Shown: positions 28,732-37,671 of the stretch, in pieces
Position numbering within the stretch: position 1 is the first letter of the stretch
How the letters are laid out: every line of letters starts with the position of its first letter
From: Trinickia dinghuensis
GTDB lineage: Bacteria > Pseudomonadota > Gammaproteobacteria > Burkholderiales > Burkholderiaceae
Direction of reading: 5' to 3'
Assembly (NCBI RefSeq): GCF_003367175.1
Contig: NZ_QRGA01000016.1
Span: 186,001 to 250,000, forward strand
Length of the DNA: 64,000 bases
The notes under the pieces: generated by a model
The model's database searches: none
What the model was told of the DNA's origin: nothing
Seen by the model: the letters and a program-made list of their open reading frames with translations, nothing else
Made by a program: the position numbers and the translations under genes

Positions 28732-28765
28732 AGGATCAATTGGCGCGCAAAAAAGAGGCACGTAA

Positions 28766-28781
28766 CGCAAGAGATGTGCCA
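28766..28781 (-). promoter_or_regulatory. sigma-54 promoter of amt
   Basis: On the minus strand TGGCACATCTCTTGCG carries the GG and GC of the -24/-12 elements with the right spacing (TGGCAC-N5-TTGC). It lies about 35 bases before the amt start. The position and gene function agree with RpoN control. Confidence 0.88.
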
Positions 28782-28835
28782 ATCAGGTGAATCGATGTCC
28801 TTGATTTGTGCAAGGCCGCTGTGGCAGCCCGTGTT

Positions 28836-28941
28836 TGCGCGCTGTCGGTGCATTGCACGATGCCCCCAGGGGAAAATGGCGTTTGCACGGGAAGGGTGCG
28901 TTATATGCACGGCAAGCGGGCGTTTGCACTGGCAGCGAGCA
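28836..28941 (-). promoter_or_regulatory. cluster of NtrC-like enhancer sites
   Basis: Three 17-bp sequences resemble the NtrC consensus TGCACC-N5-GGTGCA: TGCGCGCTGTCGGTGCA (28836-28852), TGCACGGGAAGGGTGCG (28884-28900) and the weaker TGCACTGGCAGCGAGCA (28925-28941). They lie 55-175 bases upstream of the sigma-54 promoter, a normal enhancer distance. Confidence 0.65.
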
Positions 28942-29009
28942 TTCGATGCATGCAAATGGGGAGGGCGCTTGGCGGGGCCGCCTTGGCTCGGGCGAAGGCA
29001 CCGCTGCTG

Positions 29010-30239
29010 TCAGCCGTTCGCTGTCCCCTCGGCGCGCAACGCTTCCACGAATGCTTGCTGGACGGCCGTTCCCAGCCAGTCGGTGCGCAGCGTATAGCCG
29101 ACGACCCGGCTCGCGGTCGGTGTATCGAATCCGAGCGCGACCAGTTCGCTGCCCGGATACCCTTCGTCGATCTGTGAGCGGGGCAGGACGGTGACGCAGT
29201 CGCTTTCGACAAGCATCGCCATCATCATGGTGAGCGAGCTCGTTTCCACGACGAGCGGTGGCACCGCGGGCAGCCTTGCGAGCAGCGCGTCGATCACCGC
29301 GCGGCGCGGCACGCTGCGTTGCGGTACGACCCAATCGAATGCGCCCAGATCGCGTGCCGCGACCGTATTCCGCCGCGCCAGCCGGTGTCCCTTGCGCACG
29401 GCCACCACGTAAGGATCCGCGAATAGCTCGGTTTCCCTGACGTCGCCTGTCAGGCGCGGCTCGCGCAAGCTGCCGACGATCATATCGATCGCGCCGATCC
29501 TCAACTCGCGCATGAGCACGTGGTGCGAGCCTTCTTCGACGGTTACCCGAGCATCGGGAAAGCGGCGGCGAAGCCGTTCGATCGCGCGGGCGACGAGCCG
29601 CTGCGCCAGCATCGGCAGTACGCCGATCACCACCTTGCCGGTGCGCTGTCCGCGGGCAAACGCGACGTCCTCGCGCGCCTGCGCGATCTCGTGCAAGGCG
29701 AGACTCAGTGCACGCGCGAACTCGATCCCGGCGGGGTTGGCGGCGACGCTATGGACGCGCCGGCGATACAGCGCGACGCCGACCGTCTGCTCGATCTGCC
29801 GCGCAGCGCGATGCACGGCCGGCTGCGAGATGCCGAGCCGTAGCGCGGCTTCGGCCGCGGACCCCGCGCCGGCGATCGCGATATGGCATCGCACCTGCGC
29901 GTCCGTCAGGTGCCGGCAGAGTTTCGCCGTACTCGCCGCTCTCGGTTCGCCGACCAGTTCGGCGATGGCCCGCTCTATCTGGTCGAGCATCCGCCTCACT
30001 CGCCGTCGCAGGATTTCGCCTTCGTTGGTGAGATCGCTGCCGCCGAAGCCGCGCTCGAACAGCCGGCCGCCGAAGCTCGTTTCCAGCTTGGCGATCGCGA
30101 GGCTGACCGCCGGTTGAGTGCGGCCTGCGCGAGCGGCGGCCTGGCCGATGCCGCCCGCCTCGCAGACCGCGTCGAACAGGAAAAGCCGCCGCAGCCGCGT
30201 CAGCTCGTCGTCGCCGCGCGCGCTATCGCTCGCCTTCAT
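29010..30239 (-). CDS. LysR-family regulator with an apparent tandem HTH
   Basis: A 409-residue protein, about 100 longer than a normal LysR. Residues ~15-75 are a LysR HTH (FDAVCEAGGIGQAAARAGRTQPAVSLAIAKLE). A second LysR-like HTH follows at ~110-170 (IAGAGSAAEAALRLGISQPAVHRAARQIE), then the effector-binding domain (GKVVIGVLPMLAQRLVARAIERL). The gene is divergent from the catabolic operon that it probably controls. The duplicated HTH occurs in a subset of LysR proteins. Confidence 0.85.
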   Translation of the reverse strand: MKASDSARGDDELTRLRRLFLFDAVCEAGGIGQAAARAGRTQPAVSLAIAKLETSFGGRLFERGFGGSDLTNEGEILRRRVRRMLDQIERAIAELVGEPRAASTAKLCRHLTDAQVRCHIAIAGAGSAAEAALRLGISQPAVHRAARQIEQTVGVALYRRRVHSVAANPAGIEFARALSLALHEIAQAREDVAFARGQRTGKVVIGVLPMLAQRLVARAIERLRRRFPDARVTVEEGSHHVLMRELRIGAIDMIVGSLREPRLTGDVRETELFADPYVVAVRKGHRLARRNTVAARDLGAFDWVVPQRSVPRRAVIDALLARLPAVPPLVVETSSLTMMMAMLVESDCVTVLPRSQIDEGYPGSELVALGFDTPTASRVVGYTLRTDWLGTAVQQAFVEALRAEGTANG

Positions 30240-30379
30240 TGCGCCAAGGTCCGTATGTAAAAACACCTAGCTTAACCAAAATTTATGTGACATGCCGCGC
30301 TTCATATTGCGGGCTTCGCCGCCAACGCCCGTACAGTTACATGCATTCGAACGCGACAATTCCAGTCAGGAGCCACGAC

Positions 30380-31231
30380 ATGTCCGTCGTCATCGACACG
30401 CATACTCATGCAATTTCCTCAGATAAACAGCGTTATCCGCTGGCCCCGGTCGGCGGGCACCAGTCCGAATGGTCGGCGAAGCGGCCGACGACCTACGAAG
30501 CGCTGCTCGACTCGATGGATGCGGCCGGTATTGCCCGCGCGGTCGTCGTGCAGGCGTCGACCGTGTACGGAAACGACAATAGTTATGTCGTGGAGGCGGT
30601 GCGTAGCCACCCCGATCGTTTCGCCGGCGTGTTTTCGATCGATGTGCTCGCCGACGACGCCGTTTCGCAGATGCAACGCTGGCTCGACGCGGGGCTCGCC
30701 GGTCTGCGTCTGTTCACGACCGGCAGCACGATGCCGGGGCAGGCGGGCTGGTTGGACGATGAGCGCTCGTTTCCGGTTTGGGACTATGCGCAGCGACATG
30801 GCGTGTCGATCTGCCTGCAGATGACGGCGCAGGGCATCCCGGCGCTGCTCAATATGCTGTCGCGCTTTCCCGATAGCCGCGTGTTGCTCGACCACCTCGC
30901 GCGTCCGGATCTGGCCGGCGGCCCGCCATACGAAGCGGCCGCGCCGCTCTTCAGCCTGGCTTCGCATGCGGGTGTCTTCCTCAAGCTGACGAATCGGACG
31001 ATCGCCGAGGCCGCTCGCGGCGCATCGACATCCGAGGCGTTCTTCCCGCGCGTGCTCGATGCGTTCGGTGCGCACCGGATCGCCTGGGGGTCGAATTTTC
31101 CCGCTGCCGAGGGCGCACTGCCGCAATTGCTTGCGCAGGCGCGGGAGAGTCTCTCGATGCTCCCCGCCGACGCTCTCGACGCGATTTTTGGCGGGACCGC
31201 ACGCACGATCTATCCGCAGCTTCGCGCATGA
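30380..31231 (+). CDS. amidohydrolase, LigI-like (2-pyrone-4,6-dicarboxylate hydrolase family)
   Basis: A 283-residue TIM-barrel metal-dependent hydrolase (PF04909). DTHTHAI near the start holds the HxH motif, and VVVQASTVYGNDNSYVVEAV, LLDHLARPDLAG (conserved His and Asp) and RIAWGSNFP (the catalytic-strand segment) follow in order as in PDC hydrolase. It heads an operon with LigJ- and LigK-like genes, so hydrolysis of a pyrone or lactone to oxalomesaconate-type acids fits. A sister amidohydrolase activity cannot be excluded. Confidence 0.85.
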   Translation: MSVVIDTHTHAISSDKQRYPLAPVGGHQSEWSAKRPTTYEALLDSMDAAGIARAVVVQASTVYGNDNSYVVEAVRSHPDRFAGVFSIDVLADDAVSQMQRWLDAGLAGLRLFTTGSTMPGQAGWLDDERSFPVWDYAQRHGVSICLQMTAQGIPALLNMLSRFPDSRVLLDHLARPDLAGGPPYEAAAPLFSLASHAGVFLKLTNRTIAEAARGASTSEAFFPRVLDAFGAHRIAWGSNFPAAEGALPQLLAQARESLSMLPADALDAIFGGTARTIYPQLRA

Positions 31232-31298
31232 GCCGGCCGGCTCACGCAGCCGATACGCCGACACGCCGAAACAGCGACCGAATTTGGAACGACCGACG

Positions 31299-32210
31299 AT
31301 GAACACCGATACACAAGCCCCGAATCTGACGATGGCGATTCGGACCTATCCGCACACGCAAGCGCTCAAGCGCGGCGAGTTGACGGATCCTGCCGTGCGG
31401 CTCACCTTCGAGGACGTCGAGCCGATTCATCGCGCGTTTGCGCCGATGGCGCGCCGCCAGGCCTACGACTTGAGCGAATTGGCGATTGTGACCTATCTGC
31501 AGGCAAAGGCATACGGCAAACCGCTCGTGCTCCTGCCGTTCGTCGTTGCCGCCCGGTTCCAACAAGGCTGCCTGATCCGCAGCGCGCAACGCGGCCCGCT
31601 GGCTGTCGGCGATCTGGCGGGCAAGCGGATCGGCGTGCGGGCCTATACGCAGACGACGGGCATGTGGGTGCGGGCGATTCTGTCGCAGACCTACGGCGTA
31701 CCGCTCGAACGTGTCGAATGGGTGGCCTTCGAGGGCGCTCACCTCGAGGAATATCGCGATCCGGCGTTCGTGCGCCGGGCGGAACCCGGCCGGAATATGC
31801 TCTCGATGTTGCGCGACGGCGAATTGGACGGCGCGATCCTCGGCAACGATCTGCCCGACGATCCCGCGTTCGCGCCGGTGATCGCCGATGCCGCGGCGGC
31901 GGATCGCGTTTGGTACGGGCAGCATCGCTACGTCCCGATCAATCACGTTGTCGTGGTGACGAAAGCGGTGGTCGATGCCTACCCGCGAGCGGTGCGCGCG
32001 GTGTACGAACTGTTGCTCCGCGGCAAGGATGCGGCCGCGCGAGCCGATGCCGGCAAGCCCGACAAGCTGCTGGCCGGCTATGACGCGTTACGCCGGCCGC
32101 TGGAGGAGACTTTGGCGTTTTGCGAAGCGCAGAAGTTGCTGCGGAGAAGGCTGTCCGTCGACGAAATCTTCACCGATAGTGCGACCATCTTGGGCGAGGC
32201 CGCGCGCTGA
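31299..32210 (+). CDS. 4,5-dihydroxyphthalate decarboxylase-like protein (periplasmic-binding-protein fold)
   Basis: A 303-residue protein. IHRAFAPMARRQAYDLSELAIVTYLQAKAYGKPLVLLPFVVAARFQQGCLI and GDLAGKRIGVRAYTQTTGMWVRAIL match the Pht5/DHP-decarboxylase family, which derives from solute-binding proteins. No signal peptide is present, so it is cytoplasmic. It could decarboxylate an aromatic or unsaturated polycarboxylate before entry into the LigJ/LigK steps; that role is inferred. It lies between the LigI-like and transporter genes. Confidence 0.8.
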   Translation: MNTDTQAPNLTMAIRTYPHTQALKRGELTDPAVRLTFEDVEPIHRAFAPMARRQAYDLSELAIVTYLQAKAYGKPLVLLPFVVAARFQQGCLIRSAQRGPLAVGDLAGKRIGVRAYTQTTGMWVRAILSQTYGVPLERVEWVAFEGAHLEEYRDPAFVRRAEPGRNMLSMLRDGELDGAILGNDLPDDPAFAPVIADAAAADRVWYGQHRYVPINHVVVVTKAVVDAYPRAVRAVYELLLRGKDAAARADAGKPDKLLAGYDALRRPLEETLAFCEAQKLLRRRLSVDEIFTDSATILGEAAR

Positions 32211-32274
32211 CGCACCGCCGTCGCCGTACCGATCGAGCGAACCCGAGTTCGCCACCGTAAGAGAAGGAGACATC

Positions 32275-33633
32275 ATGAGTGTGCCCGGCAAGATTGCCGA
32301 TGCGAAACGCCAAGTGCGCCAGCCGTTCTATCGCGACCTGTCGCTTCAGGTGCTCGCCGGTATGGCCCTCGGTATCGCGACGGGCTATCTGTTCCCGAAA
32401 TTCGGTATCGATCTGCAGCCGGTCGGCGACGCGTTCATCCGCGTGATCCAGATGCTGATCGGACCGATCATCTTCTGCACGGTCTGCAGCGGCATCGCCG
32501 GCGTCAACGATTTCAAGCGAGTCGGGCGGGTCGCGATCAAGGCGCTCGTCTACTTCGAGGTCGTGACGTCGTTTGCACTCGTCATCGGGCTCGTCGCGAT
32601 CAATGTGCTGAAGCCGGGCGTCGGCATGAATGTCGATATGCACGGTGCGCACTCGTCGGCGGTCGATGCATACGTCGCGCAGGCCCACCACGTCGTCACC
32701 ACGAGCGAGTTCCTGCTGAACGTGATCCCACACACGGCGTTCAGCGCGTTCGCGAGCGGCAACGTCCTGCAGGTTCTGTTCTTCTCCGTGCTGTTCGCGT
32801 TTGGTCTGGCCGCGATCGGCGAGCGCGCGAAACCGGCGCTCGATCTGATCGACGCGGCCTCGGGATCGTTGTTCTGGATCATCGGGTTGACGATGAAAGT
32901 CGCGCCGCTCGCCGCATTCGGGGCGATCGCCTATACGGTCAGTAAGTTCGGTTTCGGCACGCTGATCTCGCTCGGAAAACTGGTGCTCGAGTTCTATCTG
33001 ACCTGCGCGCTGTTCCTCGTCATGATTCTGTGGCCGATCGCCAAGATCAACGGTTTCAGCTTGCTGCGCTTGATGCGCTACATCGGCGCGGAACTGCTGC
33101 TCGTGATCGGCACGAGTTCGTCGGAGACCGTGTTCCCGCAGTTGATCGACAAGCTCGAACGCCTCGGTTGCGAAAAGTCGGTCGTCGGACTCGTGTTGCC
33201 CACCGCCTATACGTTCAATCACGACGGTACCTGCTTGTATTTCGCGGCAGCCGCGATATTCCTCGCGCAGGCGACCAACACGCCGATGAATTGGCACGAT
33301 CAGCTGGTTCTGCTCGCGGTGCTGCTGTTGACATCGAAGGGGGCCGCGGGCGTGTCCGGCGCGGCGATCGCCGTGCTCGCGGCGACGCTGGCCGCGTCGA
33401 ACACGATTCCGGTCGAGTCGATTGCGCTGATTCTCGGTATCCATAAGGCGCTGTCGAGCGCGTTCGTCTTCACGAATATCGTCGGCAACAGCGTCGCAAC
33501 GATCGTCGTCGCGAATTGGGAAAAGGCGCTCGACCGAACCGTGCTGAGACGGGAGCTCGAGGCCGGCTTCGTGCCGCATGAACCGGCGCTGCCGAGGCTG
33601 GAACGGATGAGCGGCGGGCGAGCGGGCCACTGA
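32275..33633 (+). CDS. dicarboxylate:cation symporter (DctA-like)
   Basis: A 452-residue member of the DAACS/glutamate-transporter family with eight membrane helices and re-entrant hairpins. VIQMLIGPIIFCTVCSGIAG, the serine-rich LVIGTSSSETVFPQLI loop, LPTAYTFNHDGTCLYFAAAAIFLAQA (the NxxGT motif region) and SKGAAGVSGAAIAVLAATL are visible. A GAGAAGGAGA site precedes the ATG at 32275. In this context it probably imports a di- or tricarboxylate substrate of the cluster. Confidence 0.92.
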   Translation: MSVPGKIADAKRQVRQPFYRDLSLQVLAGMALGIATGYLFPKFGIDLQPVGDAFIRVIQMLIGPIIFCTVCSGIAGVNDFKRVGRVAIKALVYFEVVTSFALVIGLVAINVLKPGVGMNVDMHGAHSSAVDAYVAQAHHVVTTSEFLLNVIPHTAFSAFASGNVLQVLFFSVLFAFGLAAIGERAKPALDLIDAASGSLFWIIGLTMKVAPLAAFGAIAYTVSKFGFGTLISLGKLVLEFYLTCALFLVMILWPIAKINGFSLLRLMRYIGAELLLVIGTSSSETVFPQLIDKLERLGCEKSVVGLVLPTAYTFNHDGTCLYFAAAAIFLAQATNTPMNWHDQLVLLAVLLLTSKGAAGVSGAAIAVLAATLAASNTIPVESIALILGIHKALSSAFVFTNIVGNSVATIVVANWEKALDRTVLRRELEAGFVPHEPALPRLERMSGGRAGH

Positions 33634-33768
33634 CCCGAGGCGTGCGAGGGGAGTCGATTGTAAGCATGGCCGGGTCGATCGAAATTTAATTAGGTGTACT
33701 AATCGATAAAGGCGCACACATACCACCCGCTAGCTCGCAAAAAACGAGATCAAAACAGGAGACATACG

Positions 33769-34806
33769 ATGATGAAGATGGTTTGGAGGACGATGGGAGT
33801 AGGGGCGACGGCCGTCGTGCTGGGTGCACCGCTCAGTGCCCATGCGCAGTCGAGCGTGCAGTTGTACGGCACCGTCGACGGTGGGATCCGCTATCAGACG
33901 AACGCGGCGAAGGGCGGCGGTACGGTCGTCACGATGAATTCGAACGGCTATTACAGCTCGAACAAGTTGGACTTCCGGGGAAAGGAAGATCTCGGTGACG
34001 GTTGGAACGCCCACTTTCTGCTCGAGAGCGGGTTCAATCTGGGCAACGGGGCGTACGACAACACGACCGGGACCGAATTCAACCGGCAGGCATTCGTTGG
34101 TATCGGAAATGCCAAATACGGGTCGATCGATCTCGGGCGTCAATACACGATCGCGCACGACATCATCAGTATCTACGATCCCTTCAACTTTCACTTCACG
34201 CCGATCATCCCGCTGACAGTTGCCGCGGACGGCACGCGCGACAACAACGACGTGAAATACAAGAACACATTCGGTCCTTTGCTGTTCGAGCTCGACAATT
34301 CCTTCGGCGGCGTCGCCGGCGATTTCAGCAGCGGCGCGGGACGCGCCGTCGGCGTGAGCTATGGGGCCGGGCCGGCCGGCTTCGGCGGCGTGTACGGTCA
34401 TCGCAACCTACTGAGCGGCGCGAGCTATGCCGGCGACAGCTACTACATGGTCGGCGGGAGTTACCGGATCGGGCCGGTCCGTTTGTCGGGCGGCTTCATG
34501 TCCGAGGACCTGCAGAGTCCGGGCGCGCCGCACCAAGTGACGAACAACGGCTTTGGCGGCCTCTCGTGGCGGCTCTCGCCGGCGTTGGAGTTCCGCGGCG
34601 GCTATTACCAGACGGCGGTGTCGAACGACAAAGCGAGCCGCCGAGGCCTGTCCGTGCTGTCGCTCGCGTATCTGCTGTCGAAGCGCACGACGCTGTACAG
34701 CGAAGTCGACTACTCGTCTTACCGGCACGCTGTGGTCAGCACCCTGAACCCGGCCGGGATGTCGAGCCAAACCGCGGTCACGGTCGGCATCGATCACCTG
34801 TTCTAA
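33769..34806 (+). CDS. Gram-negative porin (OmpC/Omp32-like)
   Basis: A 345-residue outer-membrane porin. A signal peptide (cleavage after AHA) is followed by SSVQLYGTVDGGIRY, the typical first strand in Burkholderia, a GKEDLGDGWNAHFLLESGF stretch and a C-terminal Phe (GIDHLF). It lies in the catabolic operon, in the same position as GalP-type porins in gallate clusters, so it probably admits the substrate across the outer membrane. Confidence 0.93.
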   Translation: MMKMVWRTMGVGATAVVLGAPLSAHAQSSVQLYGTVDGGIRYQTNAAKGGGTVVTMNSNGYYSSNKLDFRGKEDLGDGWNAHFLLESGFNLGNGAYDNTTGTEFNRQAFVGIGNAKYGSIDLGRQYTIAHDIISIYDPFNFHFTPIIPLTVAADGTRDNNDVKYKNTFGPLLFELDNSFGGVAGDFSSGAGRAVGVSYGAGPAGFGGVYGHRNLLSGASYAGDSYYMVGGSYRIGPVRLSGGFMSEDLQSPGAPHQVTNNGFGGLSWRLSPALEFRGGYYQTAVSNDKASRRGLSVLSLAYLLSKRTTLYSEVDYSSYRHAVVSTLNPAGMSSQTAVTVGIDHLF

Positions 34807-34866
34807 ATATTCGACTGCTTACGCGCTGCCTCGGGCGGCCGAGCGTCCCCTTCATCGGAGCGACTC

Positions 34867-35892
34867 ATGATCATCGACATCCACGGTCACTACACGACTG
34901 CGCCGAAAGCGCTGGCGGATTGGCGAGCGCGCCAGATCGCCGGTATCGGGCAGCCGTCGGAAATGCCGGCCGCTTCGGCGCTGTCGATCACCGACGACGA
35001 ACTGCGTGAATCGATCGAAGGCAATCAACTGCGTTTGATGCGCGAGCGCGGATTGGACCTGACCGTTTTCAGCCCGCGTGCGAGTTTCATGGCCCACCAC
35101 ATCGGCGACTTCGAGGTATCGAGCACCTGGGCCGCGATCTGCAACGAGCTTTGCTATCGAGTGAGCCGGCTCTATCCCGATCATTTCGTTCCCGCGGCGA
35201 TGCTGCCGCAAAGCCCGGGCGCCGATCCTAAAACGTGTATCCCGGAGCTCGTCAAATGTGTCGAGCAGTACGGCAGTGTGGCGATCAACTTGAATCCCGA
35301 TCCGTCGGGCGGCCGCTGGACGGGCCCGCCGCTCTCGGACCGTCATTGGTATCCGATCTACGAGAAGATGGTCGAGTACGACATCCCGGCCATGATCCAT
35401 GTCAGCACGAGCTGCAACGCGTGCTTCCATACGACGGGTGCTCATTACCTGAATGCCGACACGACCGCGTTCATGCAATGCCTGACATCGGACTTGTTCA
35501 AGGACTTTCCGACGCTGCGCTTCGTGATTCCGCACGGCGGCGGAGCCGTGCCGTACCACTGGGGCCGATTCCGCGGCCTCGCGCAGGAAATGAAGAAGCC
35601 GCCGCTCGACGAGCATCTGTTGAACAACATTTTCTTCGACACCTGCGTCTACCATCAGCCGGGCATCGATTTGCTGGCGAAGGTCATCCCGATCGACAAC
35701 ATCTTGTTCGCGAGCGAGATGATCGGTGCGGTGCGTGGCATCGATCCGACGACGGGCCACTACTACGACGATACGAAGCGCTATATCGAGGCCGCGGACA
35801 TGAATCCCGAGCATCGCTTCAAGGTTTATGAGGGCAATGCGCGGCGCGTGTATCCGCGGCTCGATGCGGCACTGAGCGCGAAGGGCTGGTGA
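34867..35892 (+). CDS. ligJ: 4-oxalomesaconate hydratase LigJ-like amidohydrolase
   Basis: A 341-residue amidohydrolase. MIIDIHGHYTTAPKALADWR (HxH), FSPRASFMAHHIGDFEVS, IPAMIHVSTSCN and RFVIPHGGGAVPYHWGRFRGL match the LigJ/ACMSD subgroup rather than the GalB type. It hydrates oxalomesaconate to 4-carboxy-4-hydroxy-2-oxoadipate, the substrate of the next gene. Only 41 bases separate the two genes. Confidence 0.9.
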   Translation: MIIDIHGHYTTAPKALADWRARQIAGIGQPSEMPAASALSITDDELRESIEGNQLRLMRERGLDLTVFSPRASFMAHHIGDFEVSSTWAAICNELCYRVSRLYPDHFVPAAMLPQSPGADPKTCIPELVKCVEQYGSVAINLNPDPSGGRWTGPPLSDRHWYPIYEKMVEYDIPAMIHVSTSCNACFHTTGAHYLNADTTAFMQCLTSDLFKDFPTLRFVIPHGGGAVPYHWGRFRGLAQEMKKPPLDEHLLNNIFFDTCVYHQPGIDLLAKVIPIDNILFASEMIGAVRGIDPTTGHYYDDTKRYIEAADMNPEHRFKVYEGNARRVYPRLDAALSAKGW

Positions 35893-35933
35893 GCCGCGCC
35901 TGAATCGACGATCATTTCTCGGAGGAACGAAGC

Positions 35934-36620
35934 ATGTATGAACTCGGTGTGGTCTATCGCAACATCACGCGGGCGGATGCGAGGATCGCGCAAGCGTTCG
36001 GCGAGTTCGGTAGCGCGACCGTGCACGAGGCGATGGGCCGGGTCGGCTTGATGAAGCCCTACATGCGGCCGATCTATGCCGGCGCGAAAGCGATCAGCGG
36101 CACGGCGGTGACCGTGCTGCTGCATCCGGGCGACAACTGGATGTTGCACGTGGCCGCGGAGCAGATTCGGCCAGGCGATATCGTTGTAGCGGCAATGACG
36201 GCGGAATGCACGGACGGTTACTTCGGCGATCTTCTCGCGACGAGTTTCCAGGCGCGCGGGGCGAGCGCGCTGATCATCGATGCGGGTGTGCGCGACGTCG
36301 CCGTGCTGACCGCGATGCGGTTCCCGGTGTGGTGCCGAGCGATCTCATCGAAGGGGACGATCAAGGCGACGCTCGGCTCGGTGAACATCCCCGTTGTTTG
36401 CGCGGGCGCTTATGTGACGCCGGGCGATGTGATCGTTGCCGATGACGATGGGGTCGTCGTCGTGCCGTCGCCGGCGGCGGCCGCGACGCTCGACAAAGCG
36501 GCCGCGCGAGAAGCGTTGGAGGCGAACAAGCGGGCGATGCTTGCCTCCGGCGTGCTCGGCCTCGACATGTATAAGATGCGTGAGCCGCTGGAGCATGCGG
36601 GATTGCGCTATATCGATTGA
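35934..36620 (+). CDS. ligK: 4-carboxy-4-hydroxy-2-oxoadipate aldolase/oxaloacetate decarboxylase LigK/GalC
   Basis: A 228-residue RraA-fold lyase. [22 protein letters not shown] at the start and [22 protein letters not shown] (Arg-Asp of the active site) are diagnostic for HMG/CHA aldolases. It splits 4-carboxy-4-hydroxy-2-oxoadipate into pyruvate and oxaloacetate. It is the last gene of the catabolic operon and lies 33 bases from the convergent EamA gene. Confidence 0.93.
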   Translation: MYELGVVYRNITRADARIAQAFGEFGSATVHEAMGRVGLMKPYMRPIYAGAKAISGTAVTVLLHPGDNWMLHVAAEQIRPGDIVVAAMTAECTDGYFGDLLATSFQARGASALIIDAGVRDVAVLTAMRFPVWCRAISSKGTIKATLGSVNIPVVCAGAYVTPGDVIVADDDGVVVVPSPAAAATLDKAAAREALEANKRAMLASGVLGLDMYKMREPLEHAGLRYID

Positions 36621-36653
36621 CGCGTAATCGGCGCGCAACGATCTTGGGACACA

Positions 36654-37577
36654 TTACCCCCTTGCTCGCCGCAAGCCGCCACCTGTGAAGGACCAGCCCA
36701 AGTTGACGCCGAGGCTCGCCAGCACGATTAACCCGACTCCGAGCCCTTGCAGCGGCGTCAGCGCTCGTCCGTACACGAGCCAGTCGACCAGAACCGCCGT
36801 CAACGGATAGATGAACTGCAGCACGGCGATCACCGATACCGGCATCTTGGGCACGGCGCCGTAAATCAACGCGTAGGTGAGCCCGGTGTGGATGATCCCC
36901 AGTCCGGCCAGCCAACCCCACTGATGGAGGCCGACGTGCGTCATCGCACCGGTCGGTACCAGCCACGGCAGGCTGACCACGCCCACGGCGCATTGGATCA
37001 TCGTCAGTAGATGCGGCCTCAGACCGCCGAGCGCCTTCGCGATCAGCGTGACGCCTGCGTACAGCACCGATGCGATCAGCGTGAAGCCGATGCCGATCAG
37101 ATAAGCCGAATCCGCCGACAGCGTGCTGCGGCCGATCCCCGCCGCCAGCGCCAACCCCACGAAGGCGATCCCGATCCATGTCAATCGCGCCGCGCCGACT
37201 TGCTCGCGGAAGACGAGGGCACCCAGCAACACCACCCAGAACGGCTGGACGTGGAAGACCACTGTCGCTACCGCGATGCCGACACGCTGGAGCGCGCCAA
37301 AGAAGAACACCCACTGCGACACCATGAGCACGCCGGACAACAGCGCAAGGCCGAGCAACCGTCGATTGAAACGCTGGCTGCGGAAGTAGCCCTTCCATGC
37401 GCAGTAGGCGGCCATCGTGGCCAGGCCGAATACGCATCGATAGAAGACCGTCGTGATCGGATCGAGCCCCGCTTGTTCGACGAACACCCCCATCGTGCCC
37501 ATCAGCACGGCGGCAACGGAAAAGCCGAGCACGCCCTCGCGAGATGAGGCGGGTTGTCGGGGGCTCGAGGTCGGCAT
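36654..37577 (-). CDS. EamA/DMT-family transporter
   Basis: A 307-residue inner-membrane exporter with ten segments in two EamA repeats (LGFSVAAVLMGTMGVFVEQAGLDP and the second repeat from ~155). An AAGGAG site lies before the ATG. It is divergent from a LysR gene at 37672, which probably regulates it. The substrate (amino acid, sugar or metabolite) is not known. Confidence 0.9.
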   Translation of the reverse strand: MPTSSPRQPASSREGVLGFSVAAVLMGTMGVFVEQAGLDPITTVFYRCVFGLATMAAYCAWKGYFRSQRFNRRLLGLALLSGVLMVSQWVFFFGALQRVGIAVATVVFHVQPFWVVLLGALVFREQVGAARLTWIGIAFVGLALAAGIGRSTLSADSAYLIGIGFTLIASVLYAGVTLIAKALGGLRPHLLTMIQCAVGVVSLPWLVPTGAMTHVGLHQWGWLAGLGIIHTGLTYALIYGAVPKMPVSVIAVLQFIYPLTAVLVDWLVYGRALTPLQGLGVGLIVLASLGVNLGWSFTGGGLRRARG

Positions 37578-37671
37578 GGCGGCTCCTTGGATGGAGTCTT
37601 AGTATCGCGAGCTTGATTTGCTAACTCAAACGAATAAAACTTAGAAAACTCATCAGCTTTGTTGATTAATC

